Assembly (NCBI GenBank): GCA_946885905.1
Contig: CAMPHL010000045.1
Coordinates: 1-10,185, forward strand
DNA length: 10,185 bases
Direction of reading: 5' to 3'
From: an uncultured Pseudomonadota bacterium
Lineage (GTDB): Bacteria; Pseudomonadota; Gammaproteobacteria; Burkholderiales; Usitatibacteraceae
In this document: positions 1-7,509 of the stretch, piece after piece
Layout of the letters: each line of letters opens with the position of its first letter
Numbering within the stretch: position 1 is the stretch's first letter
Notes under the pieces: model-generated
What the model saw: the letters and a program-made list of their open reading frames with translations, nothing else
Database searches by the model: none
What the model was told of the DNA's origin: nothing
Translations under genes and position numbers: made by a program

Positions 1-2835
1 CTTCGCGACACCTTCAACTCGGCCTCGCCCGTGCAGGTGATCACGCGCGACGAAACGCTGATGGCAGGCTTCGACTCCACCACGGCCGCCCTTCAGTCCG
101 CGGGCGTCACGGCTGGATCCGGGCAGATCAACAACGCCTTCGGCGGCTTCGTCACCGACGGCGGCCCGGGCGCCAATACCATCGGCCTGCGCGGCTTGGG
201 CGCGACCCGCACCCTGGTGCTTCTCAACGGGCGGCGCGTAGCGCCGGCCGGCACTCGGGGCGCCGTCGGCACCGCCGACGTGAACGTGCTCCCCAGCTCC
301 GTGATCGACCGCATCGAAATCCTGAAGGACGGCGCATCCTCGATCTACGGCTCCGACGCTGTCGCAGGCGTGATCAATATCATTACCCGCAAGAATATCC
401 AGGGCGTCACATTCGAGGGCCAGTACAACGCGCCCGAAGACGGCGGCGGGGAAGCGAAGCGCGCGTCCATCACGGCCGGTTGGACCGGCGACCGCGGCTT
501 CCTCTCCGGATCGCTCGAGATCTACGACCGCAACGAGGTCAAGTGGAGCGAGCGCGACTGGATGAAGTGCCAGACGGACTATCGCCGTCGGGTGGTCGAT
601 GGTGTGCCGCAGGACTGGGGCAGCCTCGACTTCATCGACCCTCTCACGGGCCAGCCCAAGTGCTACGGCATCACCGGCACGGGCAACAACGGGGTCACCA
701 TCAACACCATGGGCACGGGCAACATCACCGGCGTCCCGGCTGCCGGCGCGGTGGGTACCGTGTTCAACCGCTGGCGCCCGAACTCGGGCATCGGCACGGG
801 CCTCGTGGGCTTCGAGGGCGTCGGCGGCGGCGCCAACAGCACCAACGTGCGCGATACGTTCGAGCCGCGCATGATGAACCAATCGCTCATCTCGCCGGCC
901 AAGCTCACCACGGCGTTCGTACAGGGCGGCTACGACATCGGCATGCTCGGCAACGCGGAGCTCTACGGCGAAGCGCTTCTGCACAAGCGTGAATCGGCCC
1001 AGATCGGCTATCGCCAACTGTCACTCGACTATGCGCGCGGCAGCCCGCTGATCCCCGCCGCTCTGCGTTCGGTCCCCAACCTGCAAAACGCCCCGTCGCT
1101 CATCACCAACGGCGAGCCCCTGCAAATCCGGGCATTCATCGGCTTCGGCAACTACCTGAGCGAGCAGGAAGTCGAGTACAGCAAGTTCCTGGGCGGCCTC
1201 AGGGGCAACCTGCCCTTCCGCGACTGGACGTATGACGCCTCCGCGATGTTCGCCAAGTCCGACGCCTCGTACATGTTCCAGCAGTGGCTGACGGACCGCA
1301 TGGCACAGAGCCTGGACGTGGTCCAGAACGCCAACGGCAGCTTCTCGTGCCGCAACCCCGCAAACGGATGCGTCCCCGCGCCCGCCCTGAGCAGCGCCGT
1401 CATAGGTGGCGTCCTGCCGCAGAATTGGGTGGACTGGACTTTCGTCGACAACGTCGGGAACACGACGTATGAGGAAACCACCGTTACCCTCAACACCAAC
1501 GGCACCCTGTTCCAGATGCCTCACGGGCCGGCCCGCGGCGCCATCGGCTTCGAGTACCGCCGCGCCGAGATCGACGACACTCCGTCGATCGACATGCAGA
1601 ACGCCAACGTCTACAACTTCTCCTCGGCCGCCATTACCCGCGGCTCGGATTCCGTGAAGGAAATCTACGGTGAGGTCGAGTTGCCGCTGCTGCGCGGGCT
1701 GAAGGGTGCCGAGGAGCTGACCGTCAACCTCTCCGGCCGCTGGACCGACTACGAGTCCTACGGGAGCGACACAACCTACAAGGTCGGCGCGCTCTACTCG
1801 CCGGCCAAGTGGCTTTCCTTCCGCGCCGCCCAAGGCACGTCGTACCGCGCTCCGGCGCTGTTCGAGCAGTTCCAGGGCTCGACCAGCGGCTTCCTCAGCA
1901 GCCAGAACGACCCCTGCAACAACTACGGGGCCAATCCGGGCACGACCCGCGCGGCGAACTGCGCTTCGGAAGGGCTCGCGCCCGACTTCCAGGCGACGCA
2001 AAGCGTGCAGGTCAACCAGATCGGCGGCAGGGAGACAGGCCTCAAGGCGGAGACGTCGAAGAACCTCACGCTCGGCATGATCCTGCAGCCCGCGCTGCCG
2101 ACGGGCTTCGGTGACCTGTCGTTCGCGGTCGATTACTTCGACATCGAAGTTGAAAACGGGGTCAACCAGGCCGGTGCCGGCAACATCCTGAGCCTTTGTT
2201 ACGACGACCCGAACTTCAGGGCGGGCGGCTCGTTCTGCCGCCTCGTCACTCGGGGCACGGCCGCCAGCCCGACGGCGCTCGTGGTCAACAACAGCTTCGT
2301 GAACCTCTCGACCGACATCGTCAAGGGCTACGACTTCACGCTGCGCTATGTTCGCAACATCGGCCCGGGCCAGTTCCGCTTCAACGGACTGGTCACGAAG
2401 TACGACGATCAGGCAAACAAGCTGTTCCCGGACGATCCGCTGGTGAGCTTCAACGGCACCATCGGCGACGGCGCGGCACCGGGAGGCGGTGCGCCGGACA
2501 TGACCGGGGTGATCGACGCGACCTACACCTGGAAGGCCTGGCGCGTGCGCTACGGCATGGAGTGGATCGACAAGATGTCGAGCTACGCGATCTTCGAGGA
2601 GGACCCGGAGACCAGCACCTACCAGATGGCGGTGCCCAGCTACACGACCCACCACCTCTCGGTGCAGTACACCGCCGACAAGTGGTCGGTCACCGCGGGC
2701 GTGCGCAACTTCACGAACGAGGATCTGCCGCAGATCTCGCAGGGCTTCGCCAACCGCAGGGGCAACGTCCCGCTGTACAGCGGCTACGATTACTTCGGCC
2801 GTACGTACTTCGTGAACGTGCAGTTCTCGATGTAA
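1..2835 (+). CDS. TonB-dependent outer-membrane receptor, 5' end missing
   Basis: This is a TonB-dependent receptor, a 22-strand beta-barrel that imports a ligand across the outer membrane using energy from TonB-ExbB-ExbD. The reading frame is open from base 1, so the start codon, signal peptide and any TonB box lie upstream; 944 codons are visible. Numbering codons from base 1, the plug domain runs to about codon 140. It shows SPVQVITRDE (9-18), the IGLRGLG and TLVLLNGRRV segments (61-80) and IEILKDGASSIYGSDAVAGV (105-124) followed by INIITRK. The rest is barrel, with alternating strands and long Gly/Asn-rich loops (for example codons 221-285). Eight cysteines fall in four close pairs (190/221, 450/457, 639/654, 733/746). 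The protein ends VNVQFSM, so it lacks the usual terminal aromatic residue. The plug resembles the large receptors of Xanthomonadaceae and Caulobacteraceae. The ligand is unknown; the downstream secreted peptidase hints at peptides, but this is inference. Confidence 0.95.
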   Translation, partial: LRDTFNSASPVQVITRDETLMAGFDSTTAALQSAGVTAGSGQINNAFGGFVTDGGPGANTIGLRGLGATRTLVLLNGRRVAPAGTRGAVGTADVNVLPSSVIDRIEILKDGASSIYGSDAVAGVINIITRKNIQGVTFEGQYNAPEDGGGEAKRASITAGWTGDRGFLSGSLEIYDRNEVKWSERDWMKCQTDYRRRVVDGVPQDWGSLDFIDPLTGQPKCYGITGTGNNGVTINTMGTGNITGVPAAGAVGTVFNRWRPNSGIGTGLVGFEGVGGGANSTNVRDTFEPRMMNQSLISPAKLTTAFVQGGYDIGMLGNAELYGEALLHKRESAQIGYRQLSLDYARGSPLIPAALRSVPNLQNAPSLITNGEPLQIRAFIGFGNYLSEQEVEYSKFLGGLRGNLPFRDWTYDASAMFAKSDASYMFQQWLTDRMAQSLDVVQNANGSFSCRNPANGCVPAPALSSAVIGGVLPQNWVDWTFVDNVGNTTYEETTVTLNTNGTLFQMPHGPARGAIGFEYRRAEIDDTPSIDMQNANVYNFSSAAITRGSDSVKEIYGEVELPLLRGLKGAEELTVNLSGRWTDYESYGSDTTYKVGALYSPAKWLSFRAAQGTSYRAPALFEQFQGSTSGFLSSQNDPCNNYGANPGTTRAANCASEGLAPDFQATQSVQVNQIGGRETGLKAETSKNLTLGMILQPALPTGFGDLSFAVDYFDIEVENGVNQAGAGNILSLCYDDPNFRAGGSFCRLVTRGTAASPTALVVNNSFVNLSTDIVKGYDFTLRYVRNIGPGQFRFNGLVTKYDDQANKLFPDDPLVSFNGTIGDGAAPGGGAPDMTGVIDATYTWKAWRVRYGMEWIDKMSSYAIFEEDPETSTYQMAVPSYTTHHLSVQYTADKWSVTAGVRNFTNEDLPQISQGFANRRGNVPLYSGYDYFGRTYFVNVQFSM

Positions 2836-2847
2836 GAGCGCAGCAGG

Positions 2848-2884
2848 CGCCACGTCACTTCACGGTGACGTGGCGTTTTCTTTT
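2848..2884 (+). terminator. Intrinsic terminator after the TonB-dependent receptor gene
   Basis: A perfect 11-bp stem (CGCCACGTCAC at 2848-2858 pairs with GTGACGTGGCG at 2865-2875) has a 6-base loop and is followed by TTTTCTTTT (2876-2884). It starts 13 bases after the receptor stop codon. This is a textbook rho-independent terminator. It lies only 32 bases before the ATG of the next gene, so it separates, or partly uncouples, the receptor from the peptidase. Confidence 0.9.
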
Positions 2885-2904
2885 GTGCCGTGCACACGCA
2901 GCAG

Positions 2905-2910
2905 AAGGAG
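2905..2910 (+). promoter_or_regulatory. Ribosome binding site of the S9 peptidase gene
   Basis: AAGGAG lies 6 bases before the ATG at 2917. It decides the start. An in-frame GTG at 2890 would place this site inside the coding region and add nine polar residues ahead of an otherwise well-formed signal peptide. Confidence 0.85.
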
Positions 2911-2916
2911 AACCTC

Positions 2917-4968
2917 ATGTTTGCAATCATCCGCGCCTGGACACCCGGGCTGGCCGTGATCCTGGCTGTGGCAGGCGCCGTTGCGCACGCGAAGCCGGCA
3001 GTCCCGACGGTTGCGCAGCTGGCGGCCTATTCGAAGATGTCGAGCTTCACCCTCTCGCCCGACGGCAAGCACCTGGCGGGGCTCGAGGCTCGGGGCGAGG
3101 AGCGCCTGATCCTGGTCTGGAAGACCGATGCGCTCGACAAGCCGCCGGTCGCGATCGGGTCTTCGGTCATGAAGATCCAGTCCGTGCAGTTCATCAAGAA
3201 CGACCGCCTGGCCGTCACGATGTGGCAGCCTTACGAGTCGCGCCTCGACACGGTGCTCAAGCAGTTCATCACCAAGCTCTTCATCACCGACCTGGAGGGC
3301 AAGACCTGGAACGAGCCCATGCCGCAGGCGCGGGCGAGCAGCCGCACGGAGGAAAGGCTGCAGGCGCTGTCGAATCCCCAGGTCCTCGACACCCTGCCGA
3401 ACGATCCCGACCACATCCTCGTCATCAACGACGTGGGCGGCAGCGCAGGCGATGTCTACAAGGCGAACGTGCGCACCAACCGCGCCGAGCGGGTCGTGCG
3501 CTCGGACGAGAAGAACGCCGGATACGTCACCGACCTGGAAGGCACCATCCGGGGCAGGAACCGCGCGGACGTGGACAACACGGGCGCTTACATCACCGCC
3601 GAGATCCTCGAGGTGGCCAGCGGCAAATGGGTGGAGCACTTCCGCTCATACATGAAGGATCGCGACCAGGTCCAGATCGTGGGCTTCGCCAAGGATCCCA
3701 GCACCGCCTTCGTGCTCTCCAACGTGGGTCTCGACAAGGCGGTGATCTACGAATACGACGTCGCCTCGCGCAAGCAGAAGGAGATCCTGTTCAAGCACCG
3801 CTTCTTCGACGCCTCGTCCGTTCTCATCAGCCGCAACAAGAGCTCCGACATTCCGGTCGGGGAGGTCATGGGCATCACCTACGAGGGGCCGCGCGAGGCG
3901 CCCGCCGACGTGTTGTGGACCTCGCCCAGGACCCAGGCGCTCGACAAGACGATCCGCCAGGCCCTCGGCCTGAAGCAGCAACCGCTGAAGGTGACGGATC
4001 CGGCCACCGGCGAGAGCGCGCAGATCGAGTACGACCTCGATGCGGCCTACCAGGTGACGTCCTGGACACCGGACCTCAGCGCGGTCGTCTTCGTCGTGAG
4101 CGGCGCGTCGCGCCCGCCCGAGCACTACCTGCTGCGCGACAACAAGCTCACGTTGCTCGCCAAGTCGTTCCCGCAAGTCGACCCCGCCTCCCTCGGCAAG
4201 ACGAGGCTCGTCTATTACAAAGCCCGCGACGGGCTCGACATTCCGGCCTTCGTCACCACGCCGAACGCGGAGCTCTGCGGGCCCGCACCCTGGCCGGCGG
4301 TCGTGCATCCCCACGGCGGTCCGTGGGCGCGTGACAACATGGGCTTCGACGGATCGATGTGGGTGCCGCTCATGGCCTCCCGCTGCATGGCGGTCCTGCG
4401 GCCGCAATTCCGCGGATCGGACGGATGGGGCCGCAAGCTCTGGAAGGCGGGCGACGCGGAGTGGGGCCAGAAGATGCAGGACGACAAGGACGACGGCGCG
4501 AAGTGGATGGTGGAGCAGGGAATCGCCCAGAAGGGGCGCATCGCCATGTTTGGGTTTTCCTACGGCGGCTACTCCGCGATGGCCGCCGCGGTGCGCCCGG
4601 AAGGCAACTACAAGTGCGCTATCGCAGGCGCCGGTGTATCCGATCACAAGCGGATCTGGGCGCGGTTCTACCTGAACCCGTTCTTCCGCGAGCGCCAGGC
4701 GCCGACCGTCGATGGTCTCAACCCCATCGACAAGGCCGACAAGATCCAGATCCCGATCCTGGTGTACCACGGCGACCGCGACCAGATCGTGCCGCTCGAG
4801 CAGTCGGACTGGTTCGTTTCGAAGGCGAAGAGCGCCAAGTTGCCGGTGGTCTACAAGGAGATCGCCGACTACGCGCACGGCCCGGCGTGGACGCGCAAGA
4901 TCATGGGCGACCAGCTGGGCCTCATCGAGGACTACCTCACCAAGGACTGCGGCGGCCGCGGCCTGTAG
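2917..4968 (+). CDS. Secreted S9 family (prolyl oligopeptidase-type) serine peptidase
   Basis: This 683-residue serine peptidase of the S9 group (prolyl oligopeptidase / dipeptidyl peptidase / acylaminoacyl peptidase) cleaves short peptides. Residues 1-25 form a Sec signal peptide with an arginine near the start, a hydrophobic core and an AHA cleavage site before K26, so the mature enzyme should be periplasmic. Residues from about 27 to 420 match the beta-propeller region (FTLSPDGKHLAGL is typical). The alpha/beta-hydrolase domain follows and holds HPHGGPW (464-470), the nucleophile motif GFSYGGYS with Ser548, Asp622 in GDRDQIVP and His654 in DYAHGPAW, so the full catalytic triad is present. 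Four cysteines (454, 490, 567, 678) all lie in the catalytic domain and could form disulfides after export. ATG 2917 is chosen because of the AAGGAG upstream. The gene follows a TonB-dependent receptor, which suggests joint peptide uptake, but an intrinsic terminator separates the two and no clear promoter is visible in the short gap. Substrate specificity within S9 cannot be assigned. Confidence 0.93.
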   Translation: MFAIIRAWTPGLAVILAVAGAVAHAKPAVPTVAQLAAYSKMSSFTLSPDGKHLAGLEARGEERLILVWKTDALDKPPVAIGSSVMKIQSVQFIKNDRLAVTMWQPYESRLDTVLKQFITKLFITDLEGKTWNEPMPQARASSRTEERLQALSNPQVLDTLPNDPDHILVINDVGGSAGDVYKANVRTNRAERVVRSDEKNAGYVTDLEGTIRGRNRADVDNTGAYITAEILEVASGKWVEHFRSYMKDRDQVQIVGFAKDPSTAFVLSNVGLDKAVIYEYDVASRKQKEILFKHRFFDASSVLISRNKSSDIPVGEVMGITYEGPREAPADVLWTSPRTQALDKTIRQALGLKQQPLKVTDPATGESAQIEYDLDAAYQVTSWTPDLSAVVFVVSGASRPPEHYLLRDNKLTLLAKSFPQVDPASLGKTRLVYYKARDGLDIPAFVTTPNAELCGPAPWPAVVHPHGGPWARDNMGFDGSMWVPLMASRCMAVLRPQFRGSDGWGRKLWKAGDAEWGQKMQDDKDDGAKWMVEQGIAQKGRIAMFGFSYGGYSAMAAAVRPEGNYKCAIAGAGVSDHKRIWARFYLNPFFRERQAPTVDGLNPIDKADKIQIPILVYHGDRDQIVPLEQSDWFVSKAKSAKLPVVYKEIADYAHGPAWTRKIMGDQLGLIEDYLTKDCGGRGL

Positions 4969-4981
4969 CGCTCGCGCGGAA

Positions 4982-5017
4982 AAAAAGCCCGGCCCGGCTC
5001 ATCGGGCCGGGCTTTTT
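4982..5017. terminator. Bidirectional intrinsic terminator between the S9 peptidase gene and argF
   Basis: A 10-bp GC stem (GCCCGGCCCG at 4987-4996 pairs with CGGGCCGGGC at 5003-5012) has a 6-base loop and is flanked by AAAAA on the left and TTTTT on the right. It therefore ends with a T-run when read from either strand. It lies between the convergent stop codons at 4968 (peptidase) and 5023 (argF) and can serve both genes. Confidence 0.93.
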
Positions 5018-5022
5018 CTTTC

Positions 5023-5934
5023 CTAGGTCTCGACCTTGCCGAGCAGCAAGTACTCCATCAGCGCCTTCTGCACGTGGAGGCGGTTCTCGGCCTCGTCCCA
5101 CACCACGCTCTGCGGCCCGTCCACCACCTCGGCGGCGACCTCCTCGCCGCGGTGCGCTGGCAGGCAGTGCATGAAGAGCGCATCGCGCTTCGCCTCGGCC
5201 ATGATCGAGGCATCGACCATGAAGCCGGCGAAGGCCTTCAACCGCGCCTGGTTCTCGGCTTCGAAGCCCATGCTCGTCCAGACGTCCGTGGTCACCACGT
5301 CCGCGCCGCGGGCGGCTTGCTTCGGATCGTTGAAGAGCTTCACCCGGTCGCCACCGTGCTGCACGAATGCCGCCGAGGGCGCGTAGTCCTTCGGCGTGCC
5401 CACGCGCAGGTCGAAGCCCAGCAGCACCGCGGCCTCGATCCAGCTGTTGCACATGTTGTTGCCGTCGCCGATCCAGGCCACGGTGCGCCCGGCGATCGAT
5501 CCCCGATGCTCCTGGTAGGTGTAGACATCGGCCAGCAGCTGGCAGGGATGGTGCTCGTTGGTGAGCCCGTTGATCACGGGCACGCGCGACTCGGAAGCGA
5601 AGCGCTCGATGATCCCGTGCTCGAACGTGCGGATCATCACGATGTCGACCATGCGCGAGATCACGCGGGCGACGTCCTCGATCGGCTCGCCGCGGCCCAG
5701 CTGCGTCTCGCTCGTGTTGAGGACGATCGAGGAGCCGCCCAGCTGGTGGATCCCGGCCTCGAAGGAAACGCGCGTGCGGGTCGAGGTCTTCTCGAAGACC
5801 ATCGCGAGCATGCGATCGACCAGCGGCTGGTAGGCGACGTAGTTCTTGAAGCGCTCCTTGATGACGCGGGTGCGCTTGAAGAGGTGGCCGATCTCCTCCG
5901 AGCCGAAGTCGCGGAAGCGGAGGAAATGCCTCAC
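5023..5934 (-). CDS. argF: Ornithine carbamoyltransferase
   Basis: ArgF joins carbamoyl phosphate and ornithine to give citrulline, the sixth step of arginine synthesis, in the cytoplasm. The 303 residues match the family length of about 305. The carbamoyl-phosphate loop STRTR is at 51-55, HPCQ at 129-132, GDGNNMCNSW at 156-165, DVWTSMG lies further on, and the ornithine-side HCLPAHRGEE starts at 256. The start is a GTG (5934-5932) that overlaps the TGA of argD as GTGA. It gives the usual N-terminus MRHFLRFRDF; the next in-frame Met is residue 42, too late. No Shine-Dalgarno sequence precedes it, so translation probably depends on ribosomes finishing argD. The gene ends at a bidirectional terminator. 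argG, which often follows argF in related bacteria, is not next to it here. An anabolic rather than catabolic (arginine deiminase pathway) role is supported by the argD partner. Confidence 0.97.
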   Translation of the reverse strand: MRHFLRFRDFGSEEIGHLFKRTRVIKERFKNYVAYQPLVDRMLAMVFEKTSTRTRVSFEAGIHQLGGSSIVLNTSETQLGRGEPIEDVARVISRMVDIVMIRTFEHGIIERFASESRVPVINGLTNEHHPCQLLADVYTYQEHRGSIAGRTVAWIGDGNNMCNSWIEAAVLLGFDLRVGTPKDYAPSAAFVQHGGDRVKLFNDPKQAARGADVVTTDVWTSMGFEAENQARLKAFAGFMVDASIMAEAKRDALFMHCLPAHRGEEVAAEVVDGPQSVVWDEAENRLHVQKALMEYLLLGKVET

Positions 5935-7124
5935 GCCGCCGCGGCGGAAGGCTGCGCGAGGAAGGCCCTCACGACTTCGGAGAGGATGCCGGCGAGCTGT
6001 CGGGCCTGAGCCTCGTCGATGACCAGAGGCGGCAGGATCCGGATCACCTTGTCGGCCGTCACGTTGGTGACCAGGGCGGCGGCGAGCGCGCGCTTCACGA
6101 TCTCGCCACAGGGCCGGTCGAGCTCGACGCCGAGCATGAGGCCCATCCCGCGGATGTCCTTCACGCCGGCCACGCCAGAAAGCGCCGATTGCAGCCCCGA
6201 CTTCACCACTTCGCCCATGCGCCGGGCGTGGTCCAGCAGGCCGTCCTTCTCGATGATGTCGAGCGTCGTGATCGCCGCGACCATGGCGAGCGGGTTGCCG
6301 CCGAACGTAGTCCCGTGGTTGCCGGGCTTGAAGACCCGGGCCGCGGCACCGCGGGCCAGGCACGCGCCCACCGGCACCCCCGACCCCAGGCCCTTCGCGA
6401 GCGGCATCACGTCGGGCACGATTCCGGCCCACTGGTGGGCGAACCACTTGCCCGTGCGCCCGATGCCGCTCTGGACCTCGTCGATCATGAGCAGCCACTG
6501 CTTGCGGTCGCAGAGGGCGCGCAGCTTGCGCAGGTATTCGGCGTCGGCCACGTGGATCCCGCCCTCGCCCTGCAGCACTTCGAGCAGCACGGCGACGACC
6601 GAAGCGTTGTCGGCCAGCCGCTCGATGGCCGCGAAGTCGTTGTAGGGGACGCGGAGGAACCCGCCCATGAGCGGCTCGAAGCCGGCCTGCGCCTTGCGCG
6701 AGCCGGTGGCCGAGAGCGTGGCGAGCGTACGGCCGTGCCAGGCCTTCTCCATCACGATGATGGTGGCGTTCTCCACCCCGCGCTGGTGGCCGTACAGGCG
6801 CGCGAGCTTGATCGCGCACTCGTTCGACTCGGAACCCGAGTTGGTGAAGAACGCGTTGTCCATTCCTGCGAGGGCGCAGAGCCTGGCGGCTGCGCGCTCC
6901 TGCTCGGGAACGGTGAAGAGGTTCGAGGTGTGGATGAGGCGGTGCGCCTGATCGGCGAGCGCCTTCGTGAACACGGGATGCCCGTGCCCGAGGCCGTTCA
7001 CGGCGATGCCCGCGAGAGCGTCCAGATATCGCTTGCCTTCGGTGTCCCAGAGCCAGGCCCCCTCGCCGCGCGCGAACGCGACCGGCTGCGGGGCATACGT
7101 CTGCATCAGGTGCGAAGCGCTCAT
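5931..7124 (-). CDS. argD: Acetylornithine aminotransferase (class III PLP enzyme)
   Basis: ArgD transfers the amino group of glutamate to N-acetylglutamate semialdehyde to give N-acetylornithine; many family members also act on succinyl-diaminopimelate precursors in lysine synthesis. The protein has 397 residues, a normal length. Visible features are the cofactor-phosphate segment TNSGSES (94-100), AWHGRT (128-133), EVLQGEGG (182-189), the PLP-contacting Asp215 in LLMIDEVQSG and the Schiff-base Lys244 in PLAKGLGSGVPVGA. ATG 7124-7122 is chosen over a TTG five codons upstream because GGAGG sits 8 bases before it; the TTG would overlap that site. It overlaps argF by four bases and follows rpsT by 65 bases with a hairpin in between. 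Related class III enzymes (GABA or succinylornithine aminotransferases) are less likely given the argF partner. Confidence 0.96.
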   Translation of the reverse strand: MSASHLMQTYAPQPVAFARGEGAWLWDTEGKRYLDALAGIAVNGLGHGHPVFTKALADQAHRLIHTSNLFTVPEQERAAARLCALAGMDNAFFTNSGSESNECAIKLARLYGHQRGVENATIIVMEKAWHGRTLATLSATGSRKAQAGFEPLMGGFLRVPYNDFAAIERLADNASVVAVLLEVLQGEGGIHVADAEYLRKLRALCDRKQWLLMIDEVQSGIGRTGKWFAHQWAGIVPDVMPLAKGLGSGVPVGACLARGAAARVFKPGNHGTTFGGNPLAMVAAITTLDIIEKDGLLDHARRMGEVVKSGLQSALSGVAGVKDIRGMGLMLGVELDRPCGEIVKRALAAALVTNVTADKVIRILPPLVIDEAQARQLAGILSEVVRAFLAQPSAAAA

Positions 7125-7132
7125 CGTTCGGA

Positions 7133-7137
7133 CCTCC
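7133..7137 (-). promoter_or_regulatory. Ribosome binding site of argD
   Basis: GGAGG on the minus strand (7137-7133) is 8 bases upstream of ATG 7124. It fixes the argD start and excludes the TTG at 7139-7137, which would lie within it. Confidence 0.8.
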
Positions 7138-7146
7138 AAAGCGAGA

Positions 7147-7166
7147 ACGGCGGCCTGGGCCGCCGT
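7147..7166 (-). terminator. Hairpin between rpsT and argD, possible weak terminator or attenuator
   Basis: An 8-bp GC-rich perfect stem (ACGGCGGC at 7147-7154 pairs with GCCGCCGT at 7159-7166) with a 4-base loop begins 23 bases past the rpsT stop in the minus direction. It is followed by TTCTCGCTTT, which is a poor T-tract. It may end part of the rpsT transcripts and let the rest continue into argD, or it may stabilise the rpsT 3' end. A strong terminator would need a longer run of T. Confidence 0.45.
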
Positions 7167-7189
7167 CCTGTGGGAACGGCGATTATGCC

Positions 7190-7462
7190 CTACGCGCGAG
7201 CCTGCAGCGCCTTGATCTGCTTCGCGAGCCGGCTCTTGTGACGCGCGGCCTTGTTCTTGTGGATGATGCGCTTGTCGGCGATCGAGTCGATGGTCGACTG
7301 CTGCGCGCGCAGCGCCGACTCTGCGGCCTTGGCGTCGCCGCCGGCGATCGCCTTCTGCACGTTCTTGATCGCGCTGCGCAGCGTGGTGCGCAGGCTCATG
7401 TTCGCCGCGCGTTGCCGGGTCGCCTTCCGTGCGCGCTTGGCGGCCTGCTTGGTGTTCGCCAT
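7190..7462 (-). CDS. rpsT: 30S ribosomal protein S20
   Basis: S20 is a small, basic, helical protein that binds 16S rRNA early in 30S assembly. The 90-residue product (E. coli has 87) begins MANTKQAAKRARKATRQRAA, keeps a central TLRSAIKNVQKAI helix and ends with the conserved IIHKNKAARHKSRLAKQIKAL, all hallmarks of S20. The ATG at 7462-7460 is preceded by AAGGA (7477-7473) with a 10-base spacer. The gene is divergent from murJ, with a 94-base shared control region. On its other side a 65-base gap with a hairpin leads to argD, so part of the rpsT mRNA may extend into argD-argF. Confidence 0.98.
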   Translation of the reverse strand: MANTKQAAKRARKATRQRAANMSLRTTLRSAIKNVQKAIAGGDAKAAESALRAQQSTIDSIADKRIIHKNKAARHKSRLAKQIKALQARA

Positions 7463-7509
7463 GACTGGGGTTTCCTTAAAGCGTGAAGTTGGGTCGGGGG
7501 AAGCCTGCT

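Noticed and set aside
661..860. Repeated GGCACGGGC-like units in the receptor gene as a possible DNA repeat
   Set aside because: The units are irregular and encode a Gly/Asn/Thr-rich loop; codon bias explains the similarity. There is no array or regular spacing.
1021..2853. A 610-codon open frame antisense to the TonB-dependent receptor
   Set aside because: It is rich in Arg, Val, Ala and Glu with no recognisable domain, and it lies fully opposite a well-supported receptor. Long antisense frames are expected in high-GC genes.
2890..2916. GTG at 2890 as start of the S9 peptidase
   Set aside because: It would put the AAGGAG ribosome site inside the gene and add polar residues before a complete signal peptide. 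ATG 2917 is better placed.
2196..4334. A 712-codon plus-strand frame running from the receptor into the S9 peptidase gene
   Set aside because: It crosses a stop codon of a real gene, a terminator and a signal-peptide start, and its translation is Arg/Gly/His-rich with no motif. It is a shifted-frame shadow.
3646..4878. A 410-codon frame antisense to the S9 peptidase
   Set aside because: It lies opposite the region encoding the catalytic triad, has no recognisable motif and has the Arg/Val/His-rich make-up of a GC-driven shadow.
5935..6819. Upstream extension of the argF frame through argD, which would give a 598-residue protein
   Set aside because: The extension is a frame-shifted copy of argD with Arg-rich composition. 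ArgF homology begins exactly at the GTG at 5934, and argD is supported in its own frame.
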